Below, piece by piece: positions 25,708 to 34,914 of a stretch of 64,000 nucleotides of DNA (positions are counted from its first letter, which is position 1; each line of letters opens with the position of its first letter). Made by a program: the position numbers and the translations under genes. Source of the stretch: UMGS1370 sp046957575 (GTDB lineage: Bacteria; Bacillota; Clostridia; Lachnospirales; Lachnospiraceae); assembly GCA_046957575.1 (NCBI GenBank), contig JBKUOG010000001.1:1-64000 (forward strand), read 5' to 3'. The notes below the pieces were generated by a model. That model had not been told where the DNA came from and ran no database searches. It saw only the letters and a program-made list of their open reading frames with translations.

Positions 25708-26313
25708 TTACGCTGTCTCCCCGTTGGTCCATGGCGCCAGGCTCATTCGGATAAAATATCCCTGCTCATGGCTGCACACCGGGCACTTGGCTGGCGCTTC
25801 CTTGCCGTAATGGACATGTCCGCAGTTTAAGCAGACCCAGCCTGTCTCCACTTCTGATGCGAATAACTTGCCTGTCTCCATGAGACTGGCAAACATCTCA
25901 AACCTCTCTGCGTGAGTTTTTTCTATCTTGCCAATCATCCGAAACTTCTGGGCAATCTCTAAAAAACCTTCCCGCTCTGCAATGTCTCCAAACGAACGGT
26001 ATACCACATCATGCTCTTCATTTTCATTGTGGGCGGCCTTCTTAAGCTGAGCCAGAGTGTGCTCATCCAAATCCACCGGATATCCGCCGTCAATCTCAAT
26101 GGTTTTCCCATTCATCTCCTGAAGAAAGTTGTAGAAAATTTCTGCATGTTCTTTTTCCTGATTGGCTGTGTACAAAAATACAGCCTGCAGAGCTGGAAGC
26201 TTCTGCTGTTTTGCCATATCTGCCGCAAAGGTATACCGGTTTCTGGCCTGGCTTTCGCCTGCAAATGCCCGCATTAAATTCTGCATGGTCTGGCTGTTTT
26301 GAAATTCTGTCAT
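25708..26313 (-). CDS. Rubrerythrin
   Basis: 201 aa from the ATG at 26313, chosen for AAAGGAGG eight bases upstream; the open frame extends further but without a ribosome site. The di-iron four-helix domain has the paired motifs AFAGESQARNRY (about residues 13-24) and ANQEKEHAEIFY (about 49-60), plus NEEHDVVY and IEKTHAERFE. The C-terminal rubredoxin-like knuckle is VCLNCGHVHYGKEAPAKCPVC (about 163-183). Role: peroxide reduction in anaerobes. Confidence 0.93.
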   Translation of the reverse strand: MTEFQNSQTMQNLMRAFAGESQARNRYTFAADMAKQQKLPALQAVFLYTANQEKEHAEIFYNFLQEMNGKTIEIDGGYPVDLDEHTLAQLKKAAHNENEEHDVVYRSFGDIAEREGFLEIAQKFRMIGKIEKTHAERFEMFASLMETGKLFASEVETGWVCLNCGHVHYGKEAPAKCPVCSHEQGYFIRMSLAPWTNGETA

Positions 26314-26375
26314 GTAAGGTTCCTCCTTTAAATATTCCTGGATTTCCCTTTTAGTATACCCGGCTGCAGGCTGGC

Positions 26376-26909
26376 TCATTCCTTCTTTTCTGTATTTGTT
26401 TTCATTAAAACCTGATTTACTTCCCGAAACAACAGATCCCGGTACATGGGAAATCGCTCTCTGGGAAGCATTTTCCCCTGTTCCCACAAACTGCAGACTT
26501 CCTCAAATGTCGCAAATACGGCATCTACCACTTCTTCTTTCTGAAGGCGCAGATCCGCTCCTGTTACATCCTGAACCGTCACATAGGTGTCTACAAACCG
26601 ATCCGGGCGCATGATGGAATGGATTAAATGGACGTCCCCCGGATCTGCAAAAATCCCTACTTCTTCCGAAAGTTCTCTTAAGACACTTTCCAGACTGCTC
26701 TCGCCCGCCAGAGCCGATCCGCCTGTACACTCCCACCAGAGTCCGAACGTCTTATCCGGATGGCGTTTGGTAAGGAGAATCTTTCCTTCCAGGTTAATCG
26801 TCCAAATGTCTGTTACAATGTGGTACTCTCCCTCTGCCATTGACACGCCTCTGACATGGGTCTTTCCGGTTTTGTTCCGGTTTTTGTCATACACATCCCA
26901 CAGTTCCAT
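26376..26909 (-). CDS. Nudix hydrolase
   Basis: 177 aa. A complete Nudix box, GGSALAGESSLESVLRELSE ending EEVGI (about residues 63-85), is preceded by LLTKRHPDKTFGLWWECTGG. The early part MELWDVYDKNRNKTGKTHVRG resembles the subgroup related to isopentenyl-diphosphate isomerase, often annotated as general Nudix enzymes. The substrate is unknown. Upstream neighbour in the same direction is the DUF6062-like gene, 17 bp away. Confidence 0.88.
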   Translation of the reverse strand: MELWDVYDKNRNKTGKTHVRGVSMAEGEYHIVTDIWTINLEGKILLTKRHPDKTFGLWWECTGGSALAGESSLESVLRELSEEVGIFADPGDVHLIHSIMRPDRFVDTYVTVQDVTGADLRLQKEEVVDAVFATFEEVCSLWEQGKMLPRERFPMYRDLLFREVNQVLMKTNTEKKE

Positions 26910-26926
26910 AAGTCTACCAGCCTTTC

Positions 26927-27676
26927 TTATTTTTGCTTAAATACCGGGTCAGCCGGATAGCCGCCGGTAATTTTCTGCATGGTTCTGGGCACCGCATCTT
27001 TTGAGTTTTTCCAGTCAGCATTCTGATTGCGGTAATCATATTTTTCTACAAACCAGTCAATATCCTCCTGAATCCTGGCTAATTCTCTCTCCATCAGACC
27101 GCACAGCATCTCTTTCATCTGCTGCGCCTCCTCTGGTTTTAATTTTTCCCGGCAGCTATCCAGCACATCATAAAAATGAGGCAGGCAAAAACCTTTGGAC
27201 TCCTTTAGCAATTCTGCAAAGGACGGCTCCGTCTTCATCAAGTACACAAATGTATTGCGGATTCGCTCATATGTGTCCTCGATTTTCTGGCAGATGTAGC
27301 AGTCTTCTTGTTTATCTGCCTGCTCATTCCTGGAAGAGTTCTTTTTCATCCAGCCAAAAAGAGCGCCCCTAGAAGATGCGGCTTTGAAACCGCCGTTTTC
27401 CACAGATTCTTTAAAATGATCCCGTAAATATTTCATTCTGGTCTTTAAAATCCAGGCATTTCCAAGATAATTGCCATAATCATACATCATCTTGGTGTGC
27501 TTTCTGCAAAAGCCGATCCGATCCGTCTCCTCCCGTATATCGTCTTCCATATAAGAAGATCCAAGTGCAAAACTGACTGCGTCCTGCTCCAGTTTCCGTT
27601 CCAGATAGCAGCAGGGGCACTCATCTCCTGCTTTTACTGCATCCATTACCTCAATAGTATATAGTTTTTCCTTCAT
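26927..27676 (-). CDS. DUF6062-like cysteine-rich protein
   Basis: 249 aa. Two cysteine clusters, DECPCCYLERKLEQ (about residues 18-31) with IGFCRKHTKMM (about 54-64), and DCYICQKIEDT (about 125-135) with KGFCLPHFYDVL (about 161-172), suggest two duplicated CxxC...CxxH metal sites. This layout matches the DUF6062 family of Clostridia. Function is unknown. It may share a transcript with the Nudix gene. Confidence 0.7.
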   Translation of the reverse strand: MKEKLYTIEVMDAVKAGDECPCCYLERKLEQDAVSFALGSSYMEDDIREETDRIGFCRKHTKMMYDYGNYLGNAWILKTRMKYLRDHFKESVENGGFKAASSRGALFGWMKKNSSRNEQADKQEDCYICQKIEDTYERIRNTFVYLMKTEPSFAELLKESKGFCLPHFYDVLDSCREKLKPEEAQQMKEMLCGLMERELARIQEDIDWFVEKYDYRNQNADWKNSKDAVPRTMQKITGGYPADPVFKQK

Positions 27677-27799
27677 GTGTCAGCCCCTTTTTTCAGGTTC
27701 CTGAACCTGAATTGTTATTACTCCATCATACACTCTGTCAGGACTGCCGTCAAGCATATCCCGGTCCGGGATGCAGCTTGTCTGCTGCAGTTTTCTGCC

Positions 27800-29050
27800 T
27801 TATAATTTTCCTGGCTCTAACGCCCCTTCCTGTTTTGCCACAATGGTCGTACACACCGCGTCTCCTGTAATGTTCACTGCGGTTCTTGTCATATCCAGAA
27901 TTCGATCAATCCCCATAATCAATCCAATGGCTTCCACTGGCAGACCAACAGAATTAAATACCATGGATAAGGTAATCAGTCCTACGCTTGGAACTCCGGC
28001 CGTCCCGATGGAAGCCAGTGTTGCCGTTGCAATAACGGTAAGAAAATCTGCTGTTGTCAGCCCAATATGAAAAGCCTGGGCTGCAAACACAACTGCAACT
28101 CCCTGCATAATCGCTGTGCCATCCATATTAATGGTCGCCCCCAGAGGGATGGTAAAAGAAGAAATTTTTTTGGATACTCCCACCTTGCGGTACAAAGTCT
28201 CAATCGAAAGAGGAATGGTTGCGTTGGATGTTGCAGTCGAAAACGCAAATGCCATAACCGGAGCAAAACTTTTCAAAAATTTAATGGGACTTATCCCGGT
28301 CATTGTTTTCAAAAAGATCTGATATACGATCAGGCACTGTACTGCCAATGCCAGCAGGACTGCTGCCATATACTTGAGCAGAGGAATAAATGCATCCAGT
28401 CCCAGCCCTGCAAACGTTCTGGCTATCAGACAGAAAACTCCTGCCGGAGCCAGCTTCATAACGCCTGTAGTCATATCCATCATAATGTCATTAAACTGAG
28501 AAAAAAAGCTGGCAACCGTATCTGCCCGTTCACCGCGGTGTGCAAGAATTACCCCTATAATCAGGGCAAACAAAATCAGCGGCAGCATCTCTCCATTTGC
28601 CAGCGCTGCCATTGGATTTGTGGGAATGATGCTTAAAATCGTATCCGCAAATCCTGTTTTTTCTATGACTGCTGTCTCTGCTGTCTCCATAACGCCCATG
28701 TTCAGCCCTTTTCCAGGATTGATCAAAGAGGCGACAAATATTGCAGCGGAAACCGCGATTGCTGTGGTGAGCAGATAGAATCCCAGAATTTTCACCCCGA
28801 CTTTTCCAAGTTTTTTGGTATCTCCAATGGCCATACTTCCGCACACCAAAGAGCAGAATACCAGAGGTACCACTAACATCTGCATAAGGCGGATAAAGCC
28901 CTGACCAACTACATAAAAAATCCCTTCCACAAAAACCTGATCCCGGATAAAACCGGCTGGAATCCACAGATTGAATATGAGTCCTGTGATGGCCCCCAGC
29001 AAAAGTGCTGCAAAAATAATCGTTGTCAAACTGAATTTCCGTTTTTTCAT
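27800..29050 (-). CDS. Dicarboxylate/amino acid:cation symporter (DAACS family)
   Basis: 416 aa. Multi-helix membrane protein with family hallmarks: FIRLMQMLVVPLVFCSLVCG (about residues 52-71), the serine-rich turn FAFSTATSNATIPLS (about 264-278), GATINMDGTAIM (about 294-305, the substrate/Na site) and DRILDMTRTAVNITGDAV (about 382-399). It takes up glutamate, aspartate or C4-dicarboxylates with Na+ or H+. It appears to be a separate transcription unit. Confidence 0.92.
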   Translation of the reverse strand: MKKRKFSLTTIIFAALLLGAITGLIFNLWIPAGFIRDQVFVEGIFYVVGQGFIRLMQMLVVPLVFCSLVCGSMAIGDTKKLGKVGVKILGFYLLTTAIAVSAAIFVASLINPGKGLNMGVMETAETAVIEKTGFADTILSIIPTNPMAALANGEMLPLILFALIIGVILAHRGERADTVASFFSQFNDIMMDMTTGVMKLAPAGVFCLIARTFAGLGLDAFIPLLKYMAAVLLALAVQCLIVYQIFLKTMTGISPIKFLKSFAPVMAFAFSTATSNATIPLSIETLYRKVGVSKKISSFTIPLGATINMDGTAIMQGVAVVFAAQAFHIGLTTADFLTVIATATLASIGTAGVPSVGLITLSMVFNSVGLPVEAIGLIMGIDRILDMTRTAVNITGDAVCTTIVAKQEGALEPGKL

Positions 29051-29065
29051 ACTGGTTTCCGATTC

Positions 29066-29914
29066 CTACCTTTCCATCATATATTCTTTCAGCGCTTCCT
29101 CCCAGTTTTTAGGAAGTTCCATTTCCTCCAGGCGAAGCATCAGATTGTCCAGAACCGCATAGGCGGGCCGGCCGTCTTGTATTTTCCTGTTTCCGGATAC
29201 CGGAACGATTTTATTAGACTTTCCTGCAAAGGAAAGAACTTTTTCGGCAAACTCTTTTCGGCTGCATACTCCCTGGCAGACCACATGGTATAGCCCATAG
29301 GCGTCTTCCATTAAAAGACGGTAAATGGCTTTTGCCAGTTCTTTTGCACTGGTCGGTGAGCCGAATTGTTCTTCTGACACTTCAATCTCTGCAAAATCCC
29401 TGGCCTTTTGCAAAAGCCATGTAACAAAATTTTCCCCATCTCCATACACCCAGGAACTGCGTATAATTAAATATCTGGGCGCAATGGTTTTTACAAACTC
29501 TTCTCCTGCAAGTTTAGATTTTCCATAAATACTGACCGGCGCAGGGATAGAAAATTCATTGTAAGATTCTGCTGCCTTTCCATCAAAAATATCATCGGTT
29601 GACAGCTGTACCATCTTTCCATGCACGCTGCGCGCTGCAACGCTTAAGTTTCTTGCGCCAATGGCATTTACTTTATAAGCCAGATCGCTGTGCTCCTGAC
29701 AGTACTCAATCCCGCCGATTCCGGTACAGTTTATAATCACATCCGGGCGGTGAAGTTCTGCAAACTTGCGCACTTCGTCCATATTGGCAACATCTACCTC
29801 TGACTTATCAGTAAGCAGAACATCCAGTTCTTCTGTATCCAGCAATTGTGCAAATGCGCCTCCTACCTGTCCTTTTGCTCCTGCTATCCATATTCTTTCA
29901 TGATTTAACAACAC
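29066..29914 (-). CDS. RmlD-like sugar-nucleotide reductase (SDR family)
   Basis: 282 aa from a GTG at 29914 that has AAAGGTGG seven bases upstream. Rossmann start IWIAGAKGQVGGAF (about residues 8-21). The catalytic SDR set is present: STDDIFDG (about 108-115) and the YGKSKLAGE motif (about 133-141). The overall layout is that of dTDP-4-dehydrorhamnose reductase, but no other rhamnose genes are nearby. The product could be another reductase of nucleotide sugars. Confidence 0.82.
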   Translation of the reverse strand: MLLNHERIWIAGAKGQVGGAFAQLLDTEELDVLLTDKSEVDVANMDEVRKFAELHRPDVIINCTGIGGIEYCQEHSDLAYKVNAIGARNLSVAARSVHGKMVQLSTDDIFDGKAAESYNEFSIPAPVSIYGKSKLAGEEFVKTIAPRYLIIRSSWVYGDGENFVTWLLQKARDFAEIEVSEEQFGSPTSAKELAKAIYRLLMEDAYGLYHVVCQGVCSRKEFAEKVLSFAGKSNKIVPVSGNRKIQDGRPAYAVLDNLMLRLEEMELPKNWEEALKEYMMER

Positions 29915-29940
29915 TTTTTTACCACCTTTCATTTGAGATG

Positions 29941-29986
29941 AAAAAAGCTTTGACCGCTCCATGTGAAGTATGTCAAAGCCCTTTTT
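29941..29986 (-). terminator. Terminator of the D,D-carboxypeptidase gene
   Basis: Stem GGCTTTGAC / GTCAAAGC with a T run on the minus strand, directly after the stop at 29990. Confidence 0.7.
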
Positions 29987-29989
29987 CTG

Positions 29990-31402
29990 TTATTGTACCC
30001 ACGCACCGGAGGCATCTACATAAAATCCTCCTGGAACGGTCGTATTTTTAAGCATTTCTCCATTTGTACCTACGTAAAACCACTGACCCTGGCTGTTTTG
30101 AACCCACTTGTTCTTTGCCAGAGAACCGTCATTTTCAAAATAGTACCAGATACCGCCTACAAACTGACGCCAGCCAGTGGCCATGTATTGATTGGAATCA
30201 AACCAGTATTCCTTTCCGTTAATGGTTAGCCATTCATTGGCTGCCCTGGAACCATTTGGCTTTACATAATACCAGCCATTGCCATCCTGCTGCCAGCCGC
30301 TTTGGATACTGGTTCCCGGTCCGCCGTTATTAGAAGGATTTCCTGGAACCATACTATTGGAAGAACCGGAAAGAATTCCTGCGTCTGCCAGCGCAAATCC
30401 ATAGTCAAACAATGCCTTTGTGTCTGTATAATGGGTCTGCTTTCCCTTCATCACTACAGCAATAAGCCGAACTCCATTTCGCTCTGCACAGGTAGCCAGC
30501 GTATTTCCCGCCTTGGATGTATAGCCAGTCTTTCCTGCCACAATTCCCTGATAGTATCTGGAATCGTTGGGATACAGCATCTTATGTCCCATGGAAATAG
30601 TTCTTGCCGCCGCCTTTTTTGTAGCAGGAATCTCATAAGACAGAGTAGACGCCACTTTGATAATAACAGGGTTTCCAAATGCGGCCCGCGCAATCAGAGC
30701 CATGTCCCTTGGAGTCGTATAATGCTGCTCATTGTTTAGTCCATTGGGATTTGCAAAATGGGTACCTGTACATCCCAACTCCTTTGCTCTTGCATTCATC
30801 TTATCTGCAAAAGCCGGAACACTGCCGGAAATATGTTCTGCCAGTCCGTTGGCCACCTCGTTGGCAGATTTTAACAGCAGCGCGTACAGACACTGCTCCA
30901 CTGTCAGTTTATCCCCTTCTGTCAGACTTAAGGTCACAGCTCCGGACTCTAAATTGGTAGTGGCAGTCCTGGAAAATGTAACCGTATCATTTAAGGCACA
31001 ATTTTCCACTGTAAGAAGAGCCGTCATCAGCTTAGTAATACTGGCCGGATAAAAACGGGATGTCCCATTTTTCTCAAATAACACCTCTCCGGTATTGGCA
31101 TTTAAAAGCACCGCCCCCTCAGAAGATATAGTGGGTTTGGGGACAGATGCATTGGGCTTCGTCTGGCCGGGAGTGATGGGCTGAGTATTTCCCTGACCAG
31201 GGGTGACTGTCTGCCCCGGAGCTTCTGGCTGTCCCGGCGACACTGCCTGACCGCCTCCCAGCCCCCCTGCGTTATTTGTATAATTCCCGCTGGTTTGGCC
31301 TTCCGGACCTGTAAATCCTAAAACCTGGCTGCCGTAAACAGCATTGCTCCATATCATGGCCGCTGCCATTCCCAGGCAGACTATGCGCTTCCACTTTATC
31401 AT
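29990..31402 (-). CDS. D-alanyl-D-alanine carboxypeptidase with wall-binding repeats
   Basis: 470 aa. Signal peptide (RIVCLGMAAAMIWSNAVYG), then a Gly/Pro/Gln-rich linker (about residues 36-88). The low-molecular-weight PBP domain follows with SITK (about 119-122, catalytic Ser), SAN (about 178-180) and KTG (about 293-295). The C-terminus has four choline-binding-like repeats (GWQQDGNGWYYVKPNG; EWLTINGKEYWFDS; GWRQFVGGIWYYFENDG; KWVQNSQGQWFYVGTNG). It trims peptidoglycan stem peptides at the cell surface and is probably wall-anchored through the repeats. Confidence 0.93.
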   Translation of the reverse strand: MIKWKRIVCLGMAAAMIWSNAVYGSQVLGFTGPEGQTSGNYTNNAGGLGGGQAVSPGQPEAPGQTVTPGQGNTQPITPGQTKPNASVPKPTISSEGAVLLNANTGEVLFEKNGTSRFYPASITKLMTALLTVENCALNDTVTFSRTATTNLESGAVTLSLTEGDKLTVEQCLYALLLKSANEVANGLAEHISGSVPAFADKMNARAKELGCTGTHFANPNGLNNEQHYTTPRDMALIARAAFGNPVIIKVASTLSYEIPATKKAAARTISMGHKMLYPNDSRYYQGIVAGKTGYTSKAGNTLATCAERNGVRLIAVVMKGKQTHYTDTKALFDYGFALADAGILSGSSNSMVPGNPSNNGGPGTSIQSGWQQDGNGWYYVKPNGSRAANEWLTINGKEYWFDSNQYMATGWRQFVGGIWYYFENDGSLAKNKWVQNSQGQWFYVGTNGEMLKNTTVPGGFYVDASGAWVQ

Positions 31403-31522
31403 TTCATCGTTCTCCCATCTCGTCCGTAAATCTCATTGCACATAGTAGAAAGTATACCATAAATTACTCCAGCCGGAAACCCGAATTTTCGACGAATTTC
31501 TTACAACTTTCTGTCAGGCCAA

Positions 31523-31560
31523 AAAAAACCAGAAAGACCGCCTTTTAAGACAGGCGGTCC
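31523..31560 (-). terminator. Terminator of the polyamine operon
   Basis: GACCGCC / GGCGGTC stem with a long T tract on the minus strand; the stem overlaps the last codons of the nspC-type gene. Confidence 0.75.
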
Positions 31561-32675
31561 TTGAAGTCTTTATAGCCGAATTTTTTTATCAGACGGATAT
31601 TCCCTTCCAGGTCCCGATACGCAATGGACGGAAGCGCCATCCCGTTAAAGGTATTGGTCTTTACCATGGTATATAACGCCATATCTTCAAATACCACATA
31701 ACTTCCCTCTTCCAGCGCCTGATCAAACGAGTAATCTCCTATCACATCCCCTGCCAGGCAGGTGGGGCCGGCCAGCCGGTAGGTGTGCGCCTTTTCCTGG
31801 GGCTGTCCGCTTCCCATTACAGGAGGACGGTAAGGCATTTCTAAAACGTCCGGCATATGGCAGGCGGCAGAGGTATCTAAAATGGCAATATCCATGCCGT
31901 TGTGCACCACTTCCAGCACTCCTGCAATTAAAAATCCAGCGTTGAGCACCACTGCTTCTCCCGGTTCTAAATACACCTCTACGCCGTAAGTTTCTTTAAA
32001 ATGCCGGATAACCGAAACCAGTTTTTCAATATCGTAGTCTGCCCTGGTAATGTGGTGGCCGCCGCCCATGTTTAACCACTTCATTCCCTTTAAATACAGG
32101 CCGAATTTTTCTTCAAAGGCCTTTGCCGTTACCTCTAATGCATCGGAATTCTGCTCGCACAGCGTATGAAAATGAAGTCCGTCCAGCATAGGAAGGATGG
32201 TCTCGTCAAAATTAGCCGCTGTCGTGCCAAGTCTGGAACCAAAGGCGCAGGGATCGTAAATTTCATGGCCTTCCTGGGTAGAACACTCCGGATTGACCCG
32301 AAGGCCGATGGATTTTCCAGCCGCCTTTGCCATGGCACCGTACCTCTTTACCTGGGCGGGAGAGTTAAACACAAAATCATCTGCATAAGAAAGCAGTTCT
32401 TCAAACTCGTCTTCCTGATAGGCCGGGGAAAACACATGGGTTTCCCCGCCAAACTCTTCCCAGCCCAGCCTTGCCTCATACAGGCCGCTGGCTGTCGTTC
32501 CTGCCAGATAGTTTTTTAACAGCGGATAGCAGGAAAACATGGAAAATGCCTTCTGGGCCAGCAAAATCTTGCATCCGCTTTTCTCTGCCACCTCTTTTAA
32601 AATCTCAAGATTATGAATCAGCCGCCCCTCATCTACCAGAAAATAAGGGGTGGCAATCTGTCCGGTCTGTCCCAT
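31545..32675 (-). CDS. nspC: Carboxynorspermidine/carboxyspermidine decarboxylase (NspC)
   Basis: 376 aa. PLP enzyme of the alanine-racemase fold that decarboxylates carboxyspermidine to spermidine. The PLP lysine is in ILLAQKAFSMF (about residues 37-47). Other conserved parts are GLHFHTLCEQNSD, LNMGGGHHI, YLEPGEAVVLN and GPTCLAGDVIGDY (active-site Cys). The start ATG overlaps the stop of the upstream dehydrogenase (TAATG), so translation is coupled; a start 16 codons earlier is less likely. Last gene of the operon. Confidence 0.9.
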   Translation of the reverse strand: MGQTGQIATPYFLVDEGRLIHNLEILKEVAEKSGCKILLAQKAFSMFSCYPLLKNYLAGTTASGLYEARLGWEEFGGETHVFSPAYQEDEFEELLSYADDFVFNSPAQVKRYGAMAKAAGKSIGLRVNPECSTQEGHEIYDPCAFGSRLGTTAANFDETILPMLDGLHFHTLCEQNSDALEVTAKAFEEKFGLYLKGMKWLNMGGGHHITRADYDIEKLVSVIRHFKETYGVEVYLEPGEAVVLNAGFLIAGVLEVVHNGMDIAILDTSAACHMPDVLEMPYRPPVMGSGQPQEKAHTYRLAGPTCLAGDVIGDYSFDQALEEGSYVVFEDMALYTMVKTNTFNGMALPSIAYRDLEGNIRLIKKFGYKDFKDRLS

Positions 32676-33877
32676 TAGTCCACCAGCACTGGATCGTGGC
32701 TCTCTCTCCATGGAAGTCCCCACTTATTTAATGCATCCATAAATGGATCCGGATCAAACTCCTCAATGTTGTGAACGCCTGGTTTGTTCCATACGCCAGT
32801 CAGAAGCATCATTGCGCCAATCATGGCCGGCACGCCTGTGGTATAGGCAACTGCCTGGGATCCCACTTCTTTGTAGCACTCTTCATGGTCACAGATATTG
32901 TACAGATAATAAGTCTTGTCCTTGCCGTCTTTCTTGCCCTGGAAAATACATCCAATGTTGGTCTTTCCCTTGGTTCTTGGGCCTAAGGTAGAAGGATCCG
33001 GCAGAACTGCCTTTAAAAACTGCAGCGGAATAATCTCTTTTCCTTCAAACATAATGGGTTCGATAGAAGTCATGCCTACATTTTCCAGGCACTTTAAGTG
33101 GGTTAAATAGCTCTGTCCAAAGGTCATAAAGAAACGGATTCTCTTAATGCCAGGAATGTTTAACGCCAGGCTTTCGATTTCCTCATGGTGAAGCAGGTAC
33201 ATATCCTTTTCCCCTACTTCTTCAAAGTTGTATACTCTCTTGATTTCCATTGGCTCTGTCTCTACCCAATGACCGTCTTCCCAGTAAGATCCCTTTGCGG
33301 AAACTTCCCGGATGTTAATCTCTGGATTGAAATTGGTCGCAAATGGGTAACCATGGTCGCCGCCGTTGCAGTCTAAAATATCAATGTAGTTGATTTCATC
33401 AAACTCATGCTTTAATGCATAAGCGGAAAATACGCTGGTAACGCCTGGATCAAAGCCGCTTCCCAAAAGAGCGGTAATTCCCGCTTTCTCAAAACGCTCT
33501 CTGTATGCCCACTGCCAGCTGTACTCAAACTTTGCAGTGTCTTCCGGCTCATAGTTGGCGGTGTCTACATAATGAGTCTTGGTTGCCAGGCACGCGTCCA
33601 TAATGGTCAGATCCTGATAAGGAAGGGCCAGATTTAATACCACCTGAGGCTTTTCCTTCTCGATTAATGCGATCAGCTCTTCCACGTTATTGGCGTCTAC
33701 CTGCGCTGTGGTAATCTTGGTCTTGGTGGTTGGCTCTAATTTTTCTTTTAATGCGTCGCATTTGGACTTGGTACGGCTGGCAATGCAGATTTCCTCAAAT
33801 ACATCGCTGTTCTGGCAGCACTTATGAATTGCTACTGAGGCAACGCCGCCGCATCCGATAATTAATACTTTTCCCAT
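32675..33877 (-). CDS. Carboxynorspermidine synthase / saccharopine dehydrogenase family (CASDH)
   Basis: 400 aa from the ATG at 33877 (AGGAGG eight bases upstream); the frame is open further but reads into the dispersed repeat. Rossmann start VLIIGCGGVASVAIHKC (about residues 4-20), then QVVLNLALPYQDL and GITALLGSGFDPGVTSVFSAY (about 133-153). The family condenses aspartate semialdehyde with putrescine to carboxyspermidine using NADPH. Adjacent nspC supports this over lysine metabolism. Confidence 0.88.
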   Translation of the reverse strand: MGKVLIIGCGGVASVAIHKCCQNSDVFEEICIASRTKSKCDALKEKLEPTTKTKITTAQVDANNVEELIALIEKEKPQVVLNLALPYQDLTIMDACLATKTHYVDTANYEPEDTAKFEYSWQWAYRERFEKAGITALLGSGFDPGVTSVFSAYALKHEFDEINYIDILDCNGGDHGYPFATNFNPEINIREVSAKGSYWEDGHWVETEPMEIKRVYNFEEVGEKDMYLLHHEEIESLALNIPGIKRIRFFMTFGQSYLTHLKCLENVGMTSIEPIMFEGKEIIPLQFLKAVLPDPSTLGPRTKGKTNIGCIFQGKKDGKDKTYYLYNICDHEECYKEVGSQAVAYTTGVPAMIGAMMLLTGVWNKPGVHNIEEFDPDPFMDALNKWGLPWRESHDPVLVD

Positions 33878-33906
33878 TTTCATTTCCTCCTGATTATTAT
33901 GATTTG

Positions 33907-34057
33907 GTAACAATTCAGCCATGCGAAGATTCAGACAGAAAAAAGCGTTGAAAGCTTGTTTTCATAAGAATTTTTCTGTCTGAATTTTCATAGGGCGGAT
34001 GCCCGACGCTTCTTGCCCGCTTGTAGCGGACAAGAAGATGCATGGCTGAACTGTTAC
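33907..34057 (-). repeat. Dispersed palindromic element, copy B (full length)
   Basis: 151 bp with perfect-looking terminal inverted repeats: GTAAC-AATTCAGCCATGC at the left, GCATGGCTGAACTGTTAC at the right. Inside are two hairpins, ATTCAGACAGAAAAA with TTTTTCTGTCTGAAT and GCTTCTTGCCCGC with GCGGACAAGAAG. It lies between speB and the CASDH gene, and its right end forms the stop codon of speB. Homologous to copies A and C. Confidence 0.88.
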
Positions 34058-34914
34058 ATTAATTTGTGTAAGGCAAGCAGCATTTCCCGTACAATCTTGC
34101 AGGCTGCTGCTGTCGAAATTCCGCTTGGATCATAATGGGGGCTTAATTCATTGACATCACAGCCCACAATGTCCGCAGTTTCACATACGCTCGTTACGGC
34201 CTGGCGCAGCGCGTCAAAGCTGACGCCTCCCGGCTCCGGCGTTCCGGTTCCTGGAAATACGGAAGGATCTAAAACATCTAAATCCAGCGTAAAATATACC
34301 GGTTTTCCCTTTAACTGTTCCAGAGTTTCCTTTAATCCGTCAAAGTTAAATTTATTAGTAAAAACATGGTCTTTTCCCCAACGGAATTCTTCCCTATCTC
34401 CGGAACGGATTCCAAACTGGAAAATCTTTCCGTCTCCCACCAGATCCCAGCACCGTCTTAACACGCAGGCGTGGGAAAGTTCTGCGCCCAGATATTCCTG
34501 ACGGAGATCGGCATGGGCATCAAAATGAATGATATGGACGTCTGGAAACTTTTTATATACTGCCTCAAACGCTCCCAGAGTTACCAGGTGTTCTCCCCCC
34601 AGCATAAAGGGGCGCTTGCCTGCGGATAAAATCTCTTCTGTCCGTTCTTTAATCTGATCCAGGGCCTTTCTGGCATCTCCAAAACAAAGCTCCAAATCTC
34701 CGCTGTCCATGACAGACACATCTTCCAAATCCCTATCCTGATAGGGACTGTAGCACTCGATTCCATAAGATTCATGGCGGATGGCGCCTGCTCCGAAACG
34801 GGTTCCCGGACGATACGAAGTAGTCGAATCAAAGGGCGCTCCAAACAGCACCGTATCTGCCTCGTCAAAATCCGCTTCACAGCCCATATAAACTTCAATA
34901 TTCCTGTTCAACAT
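34054..34914 (-). CDS. speB: Agmatinase (SpeB)
   Basis: 286 aa ureohydrolase that splits agmatine to putrescine and urea. Mn-binding motifs: GGEHLVTLG (about residues 101-109), IIHFDAHADLR (about 124-134) and FTLDLDVLDPSVFPGTGTPE (about 207-226). The start overlaps the 3-prime end of speE by 20 bp, with GAGGAG upstream. The TAA stop is contributed by the terminal GTAAC of the repeat element. Confidence 0.92.
   Translation of the reverse strand: MLNRNIEVYMGCEADFDEADTVLFGAPFDSTTSYRPGTRFGAGAIRHESYGIECYSPYQDRDLEDVSVMDSGDLELCFGDARKALDQIKERTEEILSAGKRPFMLGGEHLVTLGAFEAVYKKFPDVHIIHFDAHADLRQEYLGAELSHACVLRRCWDLVGDGKIFQFGIRSGDREEFRWGKDHVFTNKFNFDGLKETLEQLKGKPVYFTLDLDVLDPSVFPGTGTPEPGGVSFDALRQAVTSVCETADIVGCDVNELSPHYDPSGISTAAACKIVREMLLALHKLM

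Noticed and set aside
27690..27715. TTCAGGTT-CCTG-AACCTGAA perfect palindrome between the DUF6062-like and symporter genes
   Set aside because: No T run follows on the minus strand and no operator family fits; reported only as a hairpin of unknown use.
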